The notes below the pieces were generated by a model. It saw nothing but the letters and a program-made list of their open reading frames with translations, was not told the origin of the DNA and searched no databases. Shown here one piece after another: positions 26,640 through 34,948 of a stretch of 64,000 nt of DNA. Origin of the DNA: Enterococcus_D sp050529585 (lineage in GTDB: Bacteria; Bacillota; Bacilli; Lactobacillales; Enterococcaceae); the NCBI RefSeq assembly GCF_050529585.1, contig NZ_CP172882.1, positions 1,736,001-1,800,000 on the forward strand, in the 5' to 3' direction. Numbering within the stretch: position 1 is the stretch's first letter; each line of letters opens with the position of its first letter. The position numbers and the translations under genes were made by a program.

Positions 26640-27026
26640 CTTGACACACTTTCCTCTCTGTTAAAAAAGTCATTTTCGTATGTAACAGGGTTTAAATCTG
26701 TACTATCGAAATTTCATTTACTCTTATAAATTATCATTTAACTTGGAAAATGACAAGTGAAAAGGGTAATTTTTTTAATAAAGGGATGCCTAGTATAGCA
26801 ACTCTTAAGAAAACATTAGTGAAATTATTCACATTAAAGGAATCGCTTTCTTGAAAATCTTCTAAGGGAATTCTATTTTTCATTTAAGAATAGTACAGCA
26901 CTCAGCGTTTACCCTAACAGATAGAAACATTGTTCCTTATTTGTAATTGTGAAAGATCCGACTTGTGTGTTAGTCGATTTTTTGAATATGAGAAAAAAAT
27001 AATACAGAATCAAGACAAAAAGAAAC
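26640..27026. other. Upstream region of the pdh operon with promoter candidate
   Basis: Long AT-rich gap between the mgtA terminator and pdhA. On the minus strand TTGTCA (26756-26751), 17 bp, TAATTT (26733-26728) forms the best promoter; a second -10 box, TATACT (26817-26812), lies upstream. An inverted pair CTGTTA/TAACAG flanks 26660-26690 near the ribosome site. No small gene or riboswitch was recognised. Confidence 0.45.
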
Positions 27027-27069
27027 AGACCGACATTTCCCTTTTCAAGTCAGGAAACATCGATCTGCT
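27021..27069 (-). terminator. Terminator of mgtA
   Basis: Minus-strand arms GCAGATCGATGTTTCC and GGAAATGTCGGTCTGT pair over 15-16 bp with several G-U pairs, followed by TTCTTTTT. Confidence 0.65.
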
Positions 27070-27072
27070 ATT

Positions 27073-29664
27073 TTAGATCCATTCTTTGGTAACATGGATG
27101 TAAATTCTTTTTGCCATTTCAACTGTTATCAAATAGGCAATGTTGATACCAATAAACCATGGCCAATAAGAAGATGGCAATGCAGCAAAATCAAATACCG
27201 TATGCAATGGCGTCAAAATGATCACAAAACCAACGGCAATTGCCAATACACTAGAAAGCAAAACTGCTGGCGATGCAATACTTTTAACAAAAGGTAATTT
27301 GCGGGTTCTGATCATATGAACCACCAAAGTTTGTGTCGTTAAGCCGATCATAAACCAACCAGCTTGGAACAACGCTTGTTCTTGAACAGTGTTGGCACTG
27401 AAAACATGCCACATGACTAAGAAAGTCGTGATATCAAAAATACTGCTGACAGGTCCAATACCAACGGTGAACTTCAACAACCCGCCAACTTGCCATTTGA
27501 CTGGTTTAGCCAATTCTTCTTGATCAACATTGTCCCAAGGAATCGTCAATTGTGCCATATCATACACTAGATTTTGGACAAGCAACTGAATCGATAGCAT
27601 TGGTAGAAACGGCAAGAAGGCACTGGCAACCAAAATAGAAAAGACATTCCCAAAATTGGAACTTAAAGTCATTTTGATGTATTTCATCATGTTGGTAAAC
27701 ACTTTACGGCCTTCGATCACGCCTTTATCCAAAACGTTCAAACTTTTTTCTAACAGAATGATCGAACTTGCATCTTTTGTGATATCTGCCGCTGTATCAA
27801 CAGAAATACCTACATCTGCTGTACGCAAAGCTGGGGCATCATTGATCCCATCTCCCATAAAACCAACGGTATGTCCGGCCGCTTGAATCGTTTCAATGAT
27901 CCGCGACTTTTGCATCGGATTAAGCTTAGCGAACAAATTCGTAGCTGCAGCTTTCTCTGCCAATTCTTCGTCTGACAAACGATCGATCTCTGTGCCGAGC
28001 AAGTAGCTTTCTACTTCGATCCCAACATCTTTACAGACTTTTTGCGCAACGATGGCATTGTCCCCCGTCAAAACCTTCACATTGACACCATGCCCATGTA
28101 ATGAGGCAATCGCTGTTTTCGCTGATTCTTTCGCAGGATCCAAGAAGCCCATAAAGCCGATCATGATCATATCTTGTTCGTCAGCAACTGAATAGACTGC
28201 ATCGGCATGCGCATCACGTTTCACAGCAACCGTCAAAACACGCATCCCTTGTTTGTTTAGCCGCAGATTGACTTGGCGCAATTTTTCGCGAATATCATCT
28301 GTTAAGGCCATGATTTGTCCATCGATCTCAACATACTTACACACTTGCTCCATTTCTTCTGCCGCCCCTTTTGTGACCATCAATTGATGGCCATCGGCAT
28401 TGACAACGACCGTCAAGCGGCGACGAGAAAAATCAAAAGGAATTTCATCGATTTTGGTCACTTCTTGGAAAGGTTCAGCTAACTGTGCTTCTTCATAGTA
28501 ATTTAGCACCGCGATATCCATTAAATTTTTCCAACCTGTTTGATAGTAGGAATTTAGATACGTCATATCCAAAACTTGCTGGTCTTCTTGCCCGAATGGG
28601 TTTAAGTGTTGGACCAAAACAACTCGATCTTCAGTGATTGTTCCTGTCTTATCGGTACATAAGACATCCATGCTGCCTAGATTTTGGATCGAAGGCAGCT
28701 CCTTGACGATAACTTTCTCTTTTGCCAAAGACATTGCCCCTTTGGCAAGATTGCTTGTAACGATCATTGGCAACATTTCAGGTGTCAAACCTACTGCTAC
28801 GGCAATTGCAAAGAAAAGTGCTTCACTCCAATCACCTTTTGTAAAACCATTGATCAAAAGGACGATTGGAAATAAAACCATGACCATTCTCAACAACAAT
28901 TTACTCACTTTGGTCAAACCATCTTCAAAAGCTGTTTTGCCTCGCTTCGTGGTGGCGTTGCGTGCAATATCACCGAAAAATGTACTTTGACCGGTTTTTA
29001 GAATAATCGCTTTGCCTTGGCCACTCAACACATCGGTACCCATAAAAACCAAATCTTGCATGTCTAATGCAGAGATATCTGTGTCGCTTTCTTTGATACC
29101 TGCATCAACAAACTTTTCAACCGGCATCGATTCTCCAGTCAATGAAGATTGGTTGATAAACAAGTCTTTGGTCCATATCAAAATAGCATCGGCGGGTATC
29201 ATATCTCCTGTCGCTAACGTGACAATATCCCCTGGGACCACTTCATCCATCGGTATTTCTTTCGTCACGCCGGCTCGTGTCACTGAACATGTATTCTCAA
29301 TCAATTCTTTTAACGCCAAACTGGCTTTTTGGGAACGATATTCTTGAACAAAAGTAATCGCGACACTAGCTAAAATCATGATACCCATAACGATCACTGC
29401 TTCAATATCACCCGTCATAAAGGAAATCACCATTAATAAGGCCAATACCAACACAAACGGATCTTTAAAAGCGTTTAGGATCATTAACCAGGCCGGAGTC
29501 GGCTTTTGTGCATCTACTTTGTTTGGGCCATACTCTTCTAAACGTTCTTGTGCATCCTTTTCCGACAGTCCTTGAAAGGATGTCCGCATTTCCATTAATA
29601 ATTCACGCTCTGACAATTTTGCCAATAATTTTAATTCTTGATCTTTTGATAATTTTTTCAACAT
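27073..29664 (-). CDS. mgtA: Magnesium-importing P-type ATPase (MgtA, P3B)
   Basis: 863 aa. Cation-transporter N domain (about residues 15-75), membrane segments M1-M4, TGES in NQSSLTGESMPVE, the phosphorylated Asp338 in CTDKTGT, the hinge TGDNAIVAQKVC, GDGINDAPALR and six C-terminal membrane segments. The family imports Mg2+ using ATP when Mg2+ is scarce. The ATG is preceded by GGAGG within a small palindrome, and upstream lie a leader ORF, a terminator and an M-box riboswitch, all in the same orientation. This context makes Mg2+ the substrate with little doubt. Confidence 0.96.
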   Translation of the reverse strand: MLKKLSKDQELKLLAKLSERELLMEMRTSFQGLSEKDAQERLEEYGPNKVDAQKPTPAWLMILNAFKDPFVLVLALLMVISFMTGDIEAVIVMGIMILASVAITFVQEYRSQKASLALKELIENTCSVTRAGVTKEIPMDEVVPGDIVTLATGDMIPADAILIWTKDLFINQSSLTGESMPVEKFVDAGIKESDTDISALDMQDLVFMGTDVLSGQGKAIILKTGQSTFFGDIARNATTKRGKTAFEDGLTKVSKLLLRMVMVLFPIVLLINGFTKGDWSEALFFAIAVAVGLTPEMLPMIVTSNLAKGAMSLAKEKVIVKELPSIQNLGSMDVLCTDKTGTITEDRVVLVQHLNPFGQEDQQVLDMTYLNSYYQTGWKNLMDIAVLNYYEEAQLAEPFQEVTKIDEIPFDFSRRRLTVVVNADGHQLMVTKGAAEEMEQVCKYVEIDGQIMALTDDIREKLRQVNLRLNKQGMRVLTVAVKRDAHADAVYSVADEQDMIMIGFMGFLDPAKESAKTAIASLHGHGVNVKVLTGDNAIVAQKVCKDVGIEVESYLLGTEIDRLSDEELAEKAAATNLFAKLNPMQKSRIIETIQAAGHTVGFMGDGINDAPALRTADVGISVDTAADITKDASSIILLEKSLNVLDKGVIEGRKVFTNMMKYIKMTLSSNFGNVFSILVASAFLPFLPMLSIQLLVQNLVYDMAQLTIPWDNVDQEELAKPVKWQVGGLLKFTVGIGPVSSIFDITTFLVMWHVFSANTVQEQALFQAGWFMIGLTTQTLVVHMIRTRKLPFVKSIASPAVLLSSVLAIAVGFVIILTPLHTVFDFAALPSSYWPWFIGINIAYLITVEMAKRIYIHVTKEWI

Positions 29665-29673
29665 ACTCTTTTC

Positions 29674-29688
29674 CTCCTATATTAGGAG
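29674..29688 (-). promoter_or_regulatory. Palindrome covering the mgtA ribosome-binding site
   Basis: CTCCTA-ATA-TAGGAG on the minus strand (29688-29674): a perfect 6-bp stem with a 3-nt loop. The right arm is part of the mgtA Shine-Dalgarno site (TAGGAGG) and the left arm contains the TAA stop of the leader ORF. When formed, it should hide the mgtA ribosome site. Confidence 0.6.
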
Positions 29689-29756
29689 CTGCTCGCGCCA
29701 CCCCTAGTGATTCTTCGCTGTAAACTTGCGTTCATCTGGGGACTGGGGTTATCCAT
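29682..29756 (-). CDS. Leader peptide ORF upstream of mgtA (MgtL-like position)
   Basis: 24 codons, beginning MDNPSPQMNASL and ending RGGASSS, with an AAGGAAG ribosome site 6 bp before ATG 29756. It lies after the M-box terminator and before mgtA, and its TAA is inside the palindrome that covers the mgtA ribosome site. A further inverted pair inside the ORF (AGT-TGGGG type arms at 29700-29708 and 29742-29749) could form an alternative hairpin when ribosomes are absent. The acidic, proline-containing beginning recalls enterobacterial MgtL, whose Asp/Glu-Pro start destabilises ribosomes at low Mg2+. The sequence is not homologous by eye; the link is position and composition only. Confidence 0.55.
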   Translation of the reverse strand: MDNPSPQMNASLQRRITRGGASSS

Positions 29757-29810
29757 GTGAATCTTCCTTTCTTTTTGATAAGTAAGTCACTCTTGGATCA
29801 CGCGCGTATG

Positions 29811-29842
29811 CAAAAAAGCGCATGCTCCCAATAAGCATGCGC
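29811..29842 (-). terminator. M-box-controlled attenuator terminator
   Basis: Perfect 9-bp stem GCGCATGCT (29842-29834) and AGCATGCGC (29826-29818) with TTATTGGG-type loop, then TTTTTT (29817-29812). It lies 19 bp downstream of the aptamer and upstream of the leader ORF and mgtA. Confidence 0.85.
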
Positions 29843-29860
29843 AAAAAAGTCATGATCATT

Positions 29861-30010
29861 GTAGAGCTTTAGCACTATAGGGCGTAGATAGTCTGTGACT
29901 ATCAGCTGCTTTGGGTTTAACCTTCACGATTAGACCTGTCCTACCAACTAAGTATCTCTCGATACTTTTGCGGCAGCAGCTTGTGTCCGTATAGGAGCCT
30001 CACCTAACAA
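29861..30010 (-). ncRNA. M-box (ykoK) Mg2+ riboswitch
   Basis: The minus strand begins GTTAGGTGAGGCTCCTATA, continues with CGGACACAAGCTGCTGCC, then a GTATCGAGAGATAC hairpin, an AAAGCAGCTG strand and ends GTGCTAAAGCTCTAC. These blocks, in this order, are the conserved parts of the ykoK leader. Mg2+ compacts the aptamer and lets the downstream terminator form, so mgtA is expressed only when Mg2+ is low. Confidence 0.93.
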
Positions 30011-30028
30011 TTATTTCTTTCTATTGAT

Positions 30029-30057
30029 ACTATAAGCCAACTTTATACATAGGTCAA
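30029..30057 (-). promoter_or_regulatory. mgtA promoter
   Basis: TTGACC (30057-30052), 17 bp, TATAGT (30034-30029) on the minus strand; transcription would start about 12 bp before the M-box. Confidence 0.7.
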
Positions 30058-30161
30058 CCATTTTCAAACAAAAAGTTCGTTATTTTATATTCAGAACCTT
30101 CAGAACTGCGATCAATTTCTGAACACTTTTCTTTTTTTCACTGTTGTTTCAAACAAAAAAA

Positions 30162-31268
30162 TCAATCCGCAGTCAGTTTTTGAGCAAGTATCTCAACGAT
30201 TCGCTGACTGGTTTTTCCATCGCCATAAGGGTTTTCGGCATGCGCCATTTTCTGATAAGCAGCTTTGTCATCTAATAGTCGCTTCGTTTCTTGATAAACA
30301 GTATCTTCTTCAGTCCCAATAAGCTTCAATGTACCAGCAGCAATGCCTTCCGGCCGTTCCGTAGTATTTCTTAAAACCAATACCGGTACCCCTAGCGAAG
30401 GCGCCTCTTCTTGCACGCCCCCTGAGTCCGTAAGAATCAACGCACTCTGGTTGGCAACATTATGAAAATCGATCACATCTAAAGGTTCAATCAATGCAAC
30501 ATTATCGATATTCCCTAATATTTTTTGGGCAATTTCGCGAACTTGCGGATTTTTGTGCATTGGAAATACCACATGGATCGAGGGGTATTCTTTTGCAATT
30601 CTCGCCAACGCCCGAAAGACCTCCGCCATTGGTTGCCCCAGATTTTCTCGCCGGTGCATCGTCAGCAAAATTTGTGTCCCAGCTACGCCAGAAAGTTCGG
30701 GATGGACATAGTCGGCTTGAATCGTATAATTCATTGCATCGATCGCTGTGTTTCCTGTGACAAAAATCGTTTGCGGATCACGATTTTCTTTCAATAAGTT
30801 TTGCTGGCTTTCTTTCGTCGGTGCAAAATGAAAATCCGCCAGCACATCGATCAATTGCCGATTTGCTTCTTCAGGATAAGGGGATTGTTTGTTCCACGTC
30901 CGCAAGCCTGCTTCAACATGGCCTACTGGGATCTGCTGATAAAACGCGGCTGTTGCCGCAGCGTAAGCCGTCGTCGTATCTCCATGGACTAATACGATAT
31001 CAGGCCGCTCTTTTTGTAATATCGGTTCAAGCTCCATCAATACTTTCGTCGTGATTCCAGTCAATGTCTGCCCCAATTTCATAATATCTAAATCGTAATC
31101 TGGCTCAATGGCAAAGACAGTCAACACTTGATCCAGCATTTCCCGATGTTGGGCTGTCACAGTCACGACTGATTCAAAGCGATTGTCTGTTTGCAATGCT
31201 TTCACTAATGGTGCCATTTTAATGGCTTCTGGTCTTGTTCCAAATATGGACATAACTTTGATCGTCAT
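30162..31268 (-). CDS. mnaA: UDP-N-acetylglucosamine 2-epimerase (non-hydrolysing)
   Basis: 368 aa, usual length. GTRPEAIKMAPLVKAL at the N terminus, HVEAGLRTWNKQSPYPEE in the active-site region and LTDSGGVQEEAPSLGVPVLVLR near residue 285 are the family signatures. It converts UDP-GlcNAc to UDP-ManNAc for teichoic-acid linkage units or capsule. It stands alone here; no other cell-wall polymer gene is near. The minus-strand -10 TATAAT (31320-31315) gives it its own promoter. Confidence 0.94.
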   Translation of the reverse strand: MTIKVMSIFGTRPEAIKMAPLVKALQTDNRFESVVTVTAQHREMLDQVLTVFAIEPDYDLDIMKLGQTLTGITTKVLMELEPILQKERPDIVLVHGDTTTAYAAATAAFYQQIPVGHVEAGLRTWNKQSPYPEEANRQLIDVLADFHFAPTKESQQNLLKENRDPQTIFVTGNTAIDAMNYTIQADYVHPELSGVAGTQILLTMHRRENLGQPMAEVFRALARIAKEYPSIHVVFPMHKNPQVREIAQKILGNIDNVALIEPLDVIDFHNVANQSALILTDSGGVQEEAPSLGVPVLVLRNTTERPEGIAAGTLKLIGTEEDTVYQETKRLLDDKAAYQKMAHAENPYGDGKTSQRIVEILAQKLTAD

Positions 31269-31354
31269 TGTTCACCTGCACTTCTTTACATTGGATGTAA
31301 TTTCATTTCCTTCTATTATAACGAAGTTTGACACAAAACAAAATCATTCAGCGA

Positions 31355-31390
31355 ACAAAAAAGCAGTACTGTTAAAAAACAGTACTGCTA
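31355..31390 (-). terminator. Terminator of guaC
   Basis: Perfect 12-bp stem AGCAGTACTGTT (31389-31378) and AACAGTACTGCT (31373-31362) with TTTT loop and a six-T run. Confidence 0.85.
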
Positions 31391-31434
31391 GCAAATGAAT
31401 CGCTTGATTGAGCAACATCTCTTCAAACGGAAAT

Positions 31435-32421
31435 TTAGATCGTATCCCCATTAAAAATCGAGTTTTTCACGATAACGTAGTCCACTTTGCGGATCGATTC
31501 TAAATCTTTTCCGCCGGCATATGAAATCGATGATTGCAGATCTTGTTGCATTTCCACTAACGTATCTTTCAAAGAACCTTTGTATTGAATCCAGATTTTC
31601 TTTCCTTCAACGTTTTTCTTCTCGCCTTTTTGAAATTCTGATGCAGAACCAAAATATTCCTTCATCACCACGCCATTTTCCACTTTCGTTTCTCCTGGTG
31701 ATTCTTCGTGACCAGCAAATAATGAGCCAATCATCACCATTGTTGCACCAAAACGTACTGACTTCGCAATATCACCATGGGTACGGATCCCACCATCAGC
31801 AATGATTGGTTTGCGGGCAGCTTTGGCACACCAACGCAATGCAGCCAATTGCCAGCCACCAGTACCAAAGCCTGTTTTGATTTTGGTGATACATACTTTA
31901 CCTGGTCCAATGCCAACTTTAGTGGCATCTGCACCCGCATTTTCTAATTCACGAACAGCCTCTGGCGTACCTACATTCCCAGCAATCACAAATGCATCTG
32001 GCAAGTGTTTTTTGATATGTTGAATCATATTGATCACCGCATTCGAATGCCCATGGGCAATATCGATCGTGATGTAATCAGGGACTAAGTTTTCTTCCGC
32101 CAATGCTTCAACAAAACGATATTCATTTTCTTTGACGCCAACACTGATTGAAGCAATCAACCCACGGCTTTTCATTTTTTTGATAAAAGGAATGCGGGCT
32201 TCTTCATCAAAACGGTGCATAATATAAAAATAGCCATTTTCAGCTAAAAATTCAGCAATCTTATCGTCAATGATCGTTTGCATATTTGCAGGAACGACCG
32301 GCATTTTAAAGGAATGCTTCCCAAGTGTCACAGTCGTATCACATTCAGAACGACTATCCACGATACATTTATTCGGGATCAATTGAATATCCTCGTAATC
32401 AAAAACTTTCATGTCAAACAT
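31435..32421 (-). CDS. guaC: GMP reductase
   Basis: 328 aa from ATG 32421; GGAGG lies 9 bp upstream, and the longer frame to 32457 covers that site. It has the IMPDH/GMPR barrel with the catalytic Cys177 in GIGPGKVCITK, the flap GTGGWQLAALRWCAKAAR and the phosphate loop ADGGIRTHGDIAKS. It deaminates GMP to IMP with NADPH and so rebalances adenine and guanine pools. Its length and FDYEDIQLIPNKCIV start match the Firmicutes GuaC type rather than IMP dehydrogenase, as there are no CBS domains. A PurBox-like site lies upstream. Confidence 0.95.
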   Translation of the reverse strand: MFDMKVFDYEDIQLIPNKCIVDSRSECDTTVTLGKHSFKMPVVPANMQTIIDDKIAEFLAENGYFYIMHRFDEEARIPFIKKMKSRGLIASISVGVKENEYRFVEALAEENLVPDYITIDIAHGHSNAVINMIQHIKKHLPDAFVIAGNVGTPEAVRELENAGADATKVGIGPGKVCITKIKTGFGTGGWQLAALRWCAKAARKPIIADGGIRTHGDIAKSVRFGATMVMIGSLFAGHEESPGETKVENGVVMKEYFGSASEFQKGEKKNVEGKKIWIQYKGSLKDTLVEMQQDLQSSISYAGGKDLESIRKVDYVIVKNSIFNGDTI

Positions 32422-32496
32422 AAAAATATCCTCCAAATCTTTATAAGAGTGAAGCAAGCGTTAAATGGCAGAGCCTATTTTTAACGCCCACAACAA

Positions 32497-32523
32497 TTTA
32501 TAACACACGCTCCACAAACACAA
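32497..32523 (-). promoter_or_regulatory. guaC promoter candidate
   Basis: TATAAA on the minus strand (32502-32497) with a poor -35 (TTGTGT, 32523-32518, spacer 15). The weak -35 would fit activator-dependent transcription. Confidence 0.4.
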
Positions 32524-32549
32524 GCATTATCATAATAAAAAACGTAAAA

Positions 32550-32588
32550 AAAGTGTGAATGTTCGTTATTTACGAACATTCACACTTT
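32550..32588 (-). terminator. Terminator of the aldo/keto reductase gene, 17-bp stem
   Basis: Perfect 17-bp stem (arms 32588-32572 and 32566-32550, loop AATAA) followed by seven T on the minus strand. The stem contains the PurBox-like core CGAACATT in both arms. Confidence 0.85.
32558..32570 (-). promoter_or_regulatory. PurBox-like site upstream of guaC
   Basis: AATAACGAACATT on the minus strand matches the lactococcal PurBox AWWWCCGAACWWT at 12 of 13 positions. It ends 55 bp before the guaC -10 box, almost the distance seen at purC (58) and purE (57). Confidence 0.5.
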
Positions 32589-32618
32589 ATAACAGAGAAT
32601 TTTTTCTTTTTTATCTCA

Positions 32619-33533
32619 TTAAGGCAAAATATTTCCCGCTGCCATGTAGACATCGTACCATTCTTCTCTCGTTAAGACGATTTCAGAAGCTTGCGCGATT
32701 TCTTCGATTCGATGCGGTGTCATTGTACCGGCTATCACTTGGATATTTGCAGGATGGCGCAAAATCCACGCAGAAGCGATACCCGTAGCTGTGGTTTTAT
32801 ATTTATCAGCCAGTGCAGTCAGTTTTTCGTTCAGTTCAGGAAATTTCTGATTATCAATAAAAACACCTTCAAAGAAACCATATTGGTATGGTGACCAAGC
32901 TTGGATCGTCATATCATGTAAACGAGAATATTCCAGAATTTCTCCATCGTGATCGACACTTCCTGCATCCGTCATATTGACATGAATTCCTTGATCGATC
33001 ATCCCAGTATGCATAATGCCAAATTGTAGTTGATTGGCCACTAATGGTTGAGACACATATTTCTTCAACAATTCGATTTGCCCTGGTTTTTGGTTACTGA
33101 CGCCAAAGTGTCTAACTTTGCCATCTTTTTCAAGCTGATCGAAGGCAGCTGCTACTTCTTCTGGTTCAAACAATGTATCTGGACGATGCAGCAATAAGGC
33201 ATCAAGGTACTCAGTATTTAGCCGTTTCAAACTACCTTCGACTGACGAAATAATATGCTCTTTTGAAAAATCGAACATTTTTCCAGGTACGATGCCGCAT
33301 TTTGATTGGATAAATAAATCTTCCCGTTTGACATCTGTTTTGGCTAAAGCACTGGCAAAAATCGTTTCACACTCGCCACCACCATAAATATCGGCATGAT
33401 CGAAAAAAGTAATGTCGTTATCGATCGCCGTGGTTAATACTTTCACTGGATCTTTGGCATTATTGATCCGCATCAAACCTAAAATAATGCTAGAAACTTC
33501 GATATCTGTTGGTCCAAATTTAATTTTTTTCAA
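32619..33533 (-). CDS. Aldo/keto reductase (YdhF-like)
   Basis: 304 aa from TTG 33533; AAAAGGAGG lies 8 bp upstream, and the longer GTG-started frame to 33560 contains that site. Catalytic Asp/Tyr lie in DHADIYGGGECETIF, Lys in QSKCGIVPG and His in LLHRPD. The cofactor part reads AGTMTPHRIEE. It is a cytosolic NADPH-dependent reductase of carbonyl compounds with unknown substrate, like the E. coli YdhF group. Single gene with a very stable terminator. Confidence 0.9.
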   Translation of the reverse strand: MKKIKFGPTDIEVSSIILGLMRINNAKDPVKVLTTAIDNDITFFDHADIYGGGECETIFASALAKTDVKREDLFIQSKCGIVPGKMFDFSKEHIISSVEGSLKRLNTEYLDALLLHRPDTLFEPEEVAAAFDQLEKDGKVRHFGVSNQKPGQIELLKKYVSQPLVANQLQFGIMHTGMIDQGIHVNMTDAGSVDHDGEILEYSRLHDMTIQAWSPYQYGFFEGVFIDNQKFPELNEKLTALADKYKTTATGIASAWILRHPANIQVIAGTMTPHRIEEIAQASEIVLTREEWYDVYMAAGNILP

Positions 33534-33610
33534 TGAGTGGTCCTCCTTTTTACAGTACACTTTATTTTAGCACAATCTTATGAAAACGCTATACCGTTGA
33601 TTCAAAAAAA

Positions 33611-33642
33611 TAAAAAAACTGCCCATCTAACGATCGGCAGTG
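33611..33642 (-). terminator. Terminator of the main pur operon
   Basis: Minus-strand stem ACTGCC (33641-33636) and GGCAGT (33624-33619) followed by seven T, 7 bp after the purD stop. Confidence 0.75.
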
Positions 33643-33648
33643 CAATAT

Positions 33649-34935
33649 TTAAAGTGTTTTCGATGATTTTCTCGCTAAGCTTAACGCTTTATCGCCAATA
33701 TCACTTCGGTAAAACATTTCATTTAAAGACAATGAATCAATGGCTTGATAGACTTCGGTTTGGGCAGTTGCTAAGTCTGAAGCAGTGACTTCAACCAGCA
33801 TAACTCGGCCGCCGCTTGCAACCAATGAAGCATTCTCAGCGTTCTTCGCTACTCCAGCATAATAAAATTGTGCGGTATCTGGTGCGTCTGTTGGAACGAC
33901 CATTCCTTTTTGGTATGCTCCAGGATAACCTTCAGCAGCAATCACGACCCCGATCGAAGCTTGATCATTCCAAATAATTTCTGGTTCTTGATTTGCCAAT
34001 AGCGCAGTGATAATAGCCGGAAAAGAACTCTCCAATCGATTCAACACGACTTGTGTTTCAGGATCACCAAAGCGCGCGTTAAATTCGATCACTTTTGGTC
34101 CCTCCTTAGTAGCGATAAGACCCGCGTAAAGGATACCAACAAACGGCGTGCCATGATCGATCATGCCTTGCGCAGCAGGCTGCAACACCTCACGAATCGA
34201 CTGATCCACGACTTGCTGACTGATTTGCGGGACTGGAGAATAAGCCCCCATCCCACCAGTATTGGGTCCCAAATCATGGTCATAAGCCCGTTTATGGTCT
34301 TGGGCAATCACCATTGGATAGACTTTCTCACGATTGACGAACGCCAAAAGCGAAAACTCTTCGCCAGCCAAATATTCCTCAACAACTACTTTGGCACCAC
34401 TCTCACCAAAGACATTTTGTTCTAGCATCGATTCTACTGCGCCAAAAGCTTCTTCAATGGTCAAGGCCACGACAACTCCCTTGCCGGCAGCTAATCCATC
34501 CGCTTTGATCACAATTGGCACACCTTTATCTTCAATATAAGCCTTGGCTTCAAGACTGTTGGTGAAGCTGCGATAAGCAGCAGTAGGGATTTGGTTCGCC
34601 AGCATGATTTCTTTGGCAAATGCTTTAGAGCCTTCAATCATTGCCGCTTGTTTATTGGGACCGAATATCTGCAAGCCTGCTGCTTGAAAGTCATCAACGA
34701 TACCGTTTAAAAGCGGGACTTCTGGCCCAACAAAGGTCCAATCGATCTGTTGGGTGGTTGCAAAATCGATCAACGCTGGGTGGTTGCTTTCTGTAATGGC
34801 AATCAAGTCGATGCCGTCTTTTTCCATTCCGGGATTGCCTGGCGCGCAGAAAACATGACTTACTTGCGGATCTGCTAAACATTTCTTTGCAATTGCATGC
34901 TCTCGACCGCCACTACCAATAATCAATAATTTCAT
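33649..34935 (-). CDS. purD: Phosphoribosylamine-glycine ligase (GAR synthetase)
   Basis: 428 aa. N-terminal IIGSGGREHAIAKK, ATP-grasp region with FVGPEVPLLNGIVDDF and IKADGLAAGKGVVVA, and C-terminal VIEFNARFGDPETQVVLNRL. Catalyses step 2 of IMP synthesis, joining glycine to phosphoribosylamine with ATP. Last gene of the operon, 13 bp after purH. Confidence 0.97.
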   Translation of the reverse strand: MKLLIIGSGGREHAIAKKCLADPQVSHVFCAPGNPGMEKDGIDLIAITESNHPALIDFATTQQIDWTFVGPEVPLLNGIVDDFQAAGLQIFGPNKQAAMIEGSKAFAKEIMLANQIPTAAYRSFTNSLEAKAYIEDKGVPIVIKADGLAAGKGVVVALTIEEAFGAVESMLEQNVFGESGAKVVVEEYLAGEEFSLLAFVNREKVYPMVIAQDHKRAYDHDLGPNTGGMGAYSPVPQISQQVVDQSIREVLQPAAQGMIDHGTPFVGILYAGLIATKEGPKVIEFNARFGDPETQVVLNRLESSFPAIITALLANQEPEIIWNDQASIGVVIAAEGYPGAYQKGMVVPTDAPDTAQFYYAGVAKNAENASLVASGGRVMLVEVTASDLATAQTEVYQAIDSLSLNEMFYRSDIGDKALSLARKSSKTL

Positions 34936-34948
34936 ATGTCACCTACTC

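Noticed and set aside
30062..30161. TTCAGAA/TTCTGAA inverted repeat after the 2-epimerase gene as a terminator
   Set aside because: The stem is 7 bp with no T run; I do not count it as a terminator.
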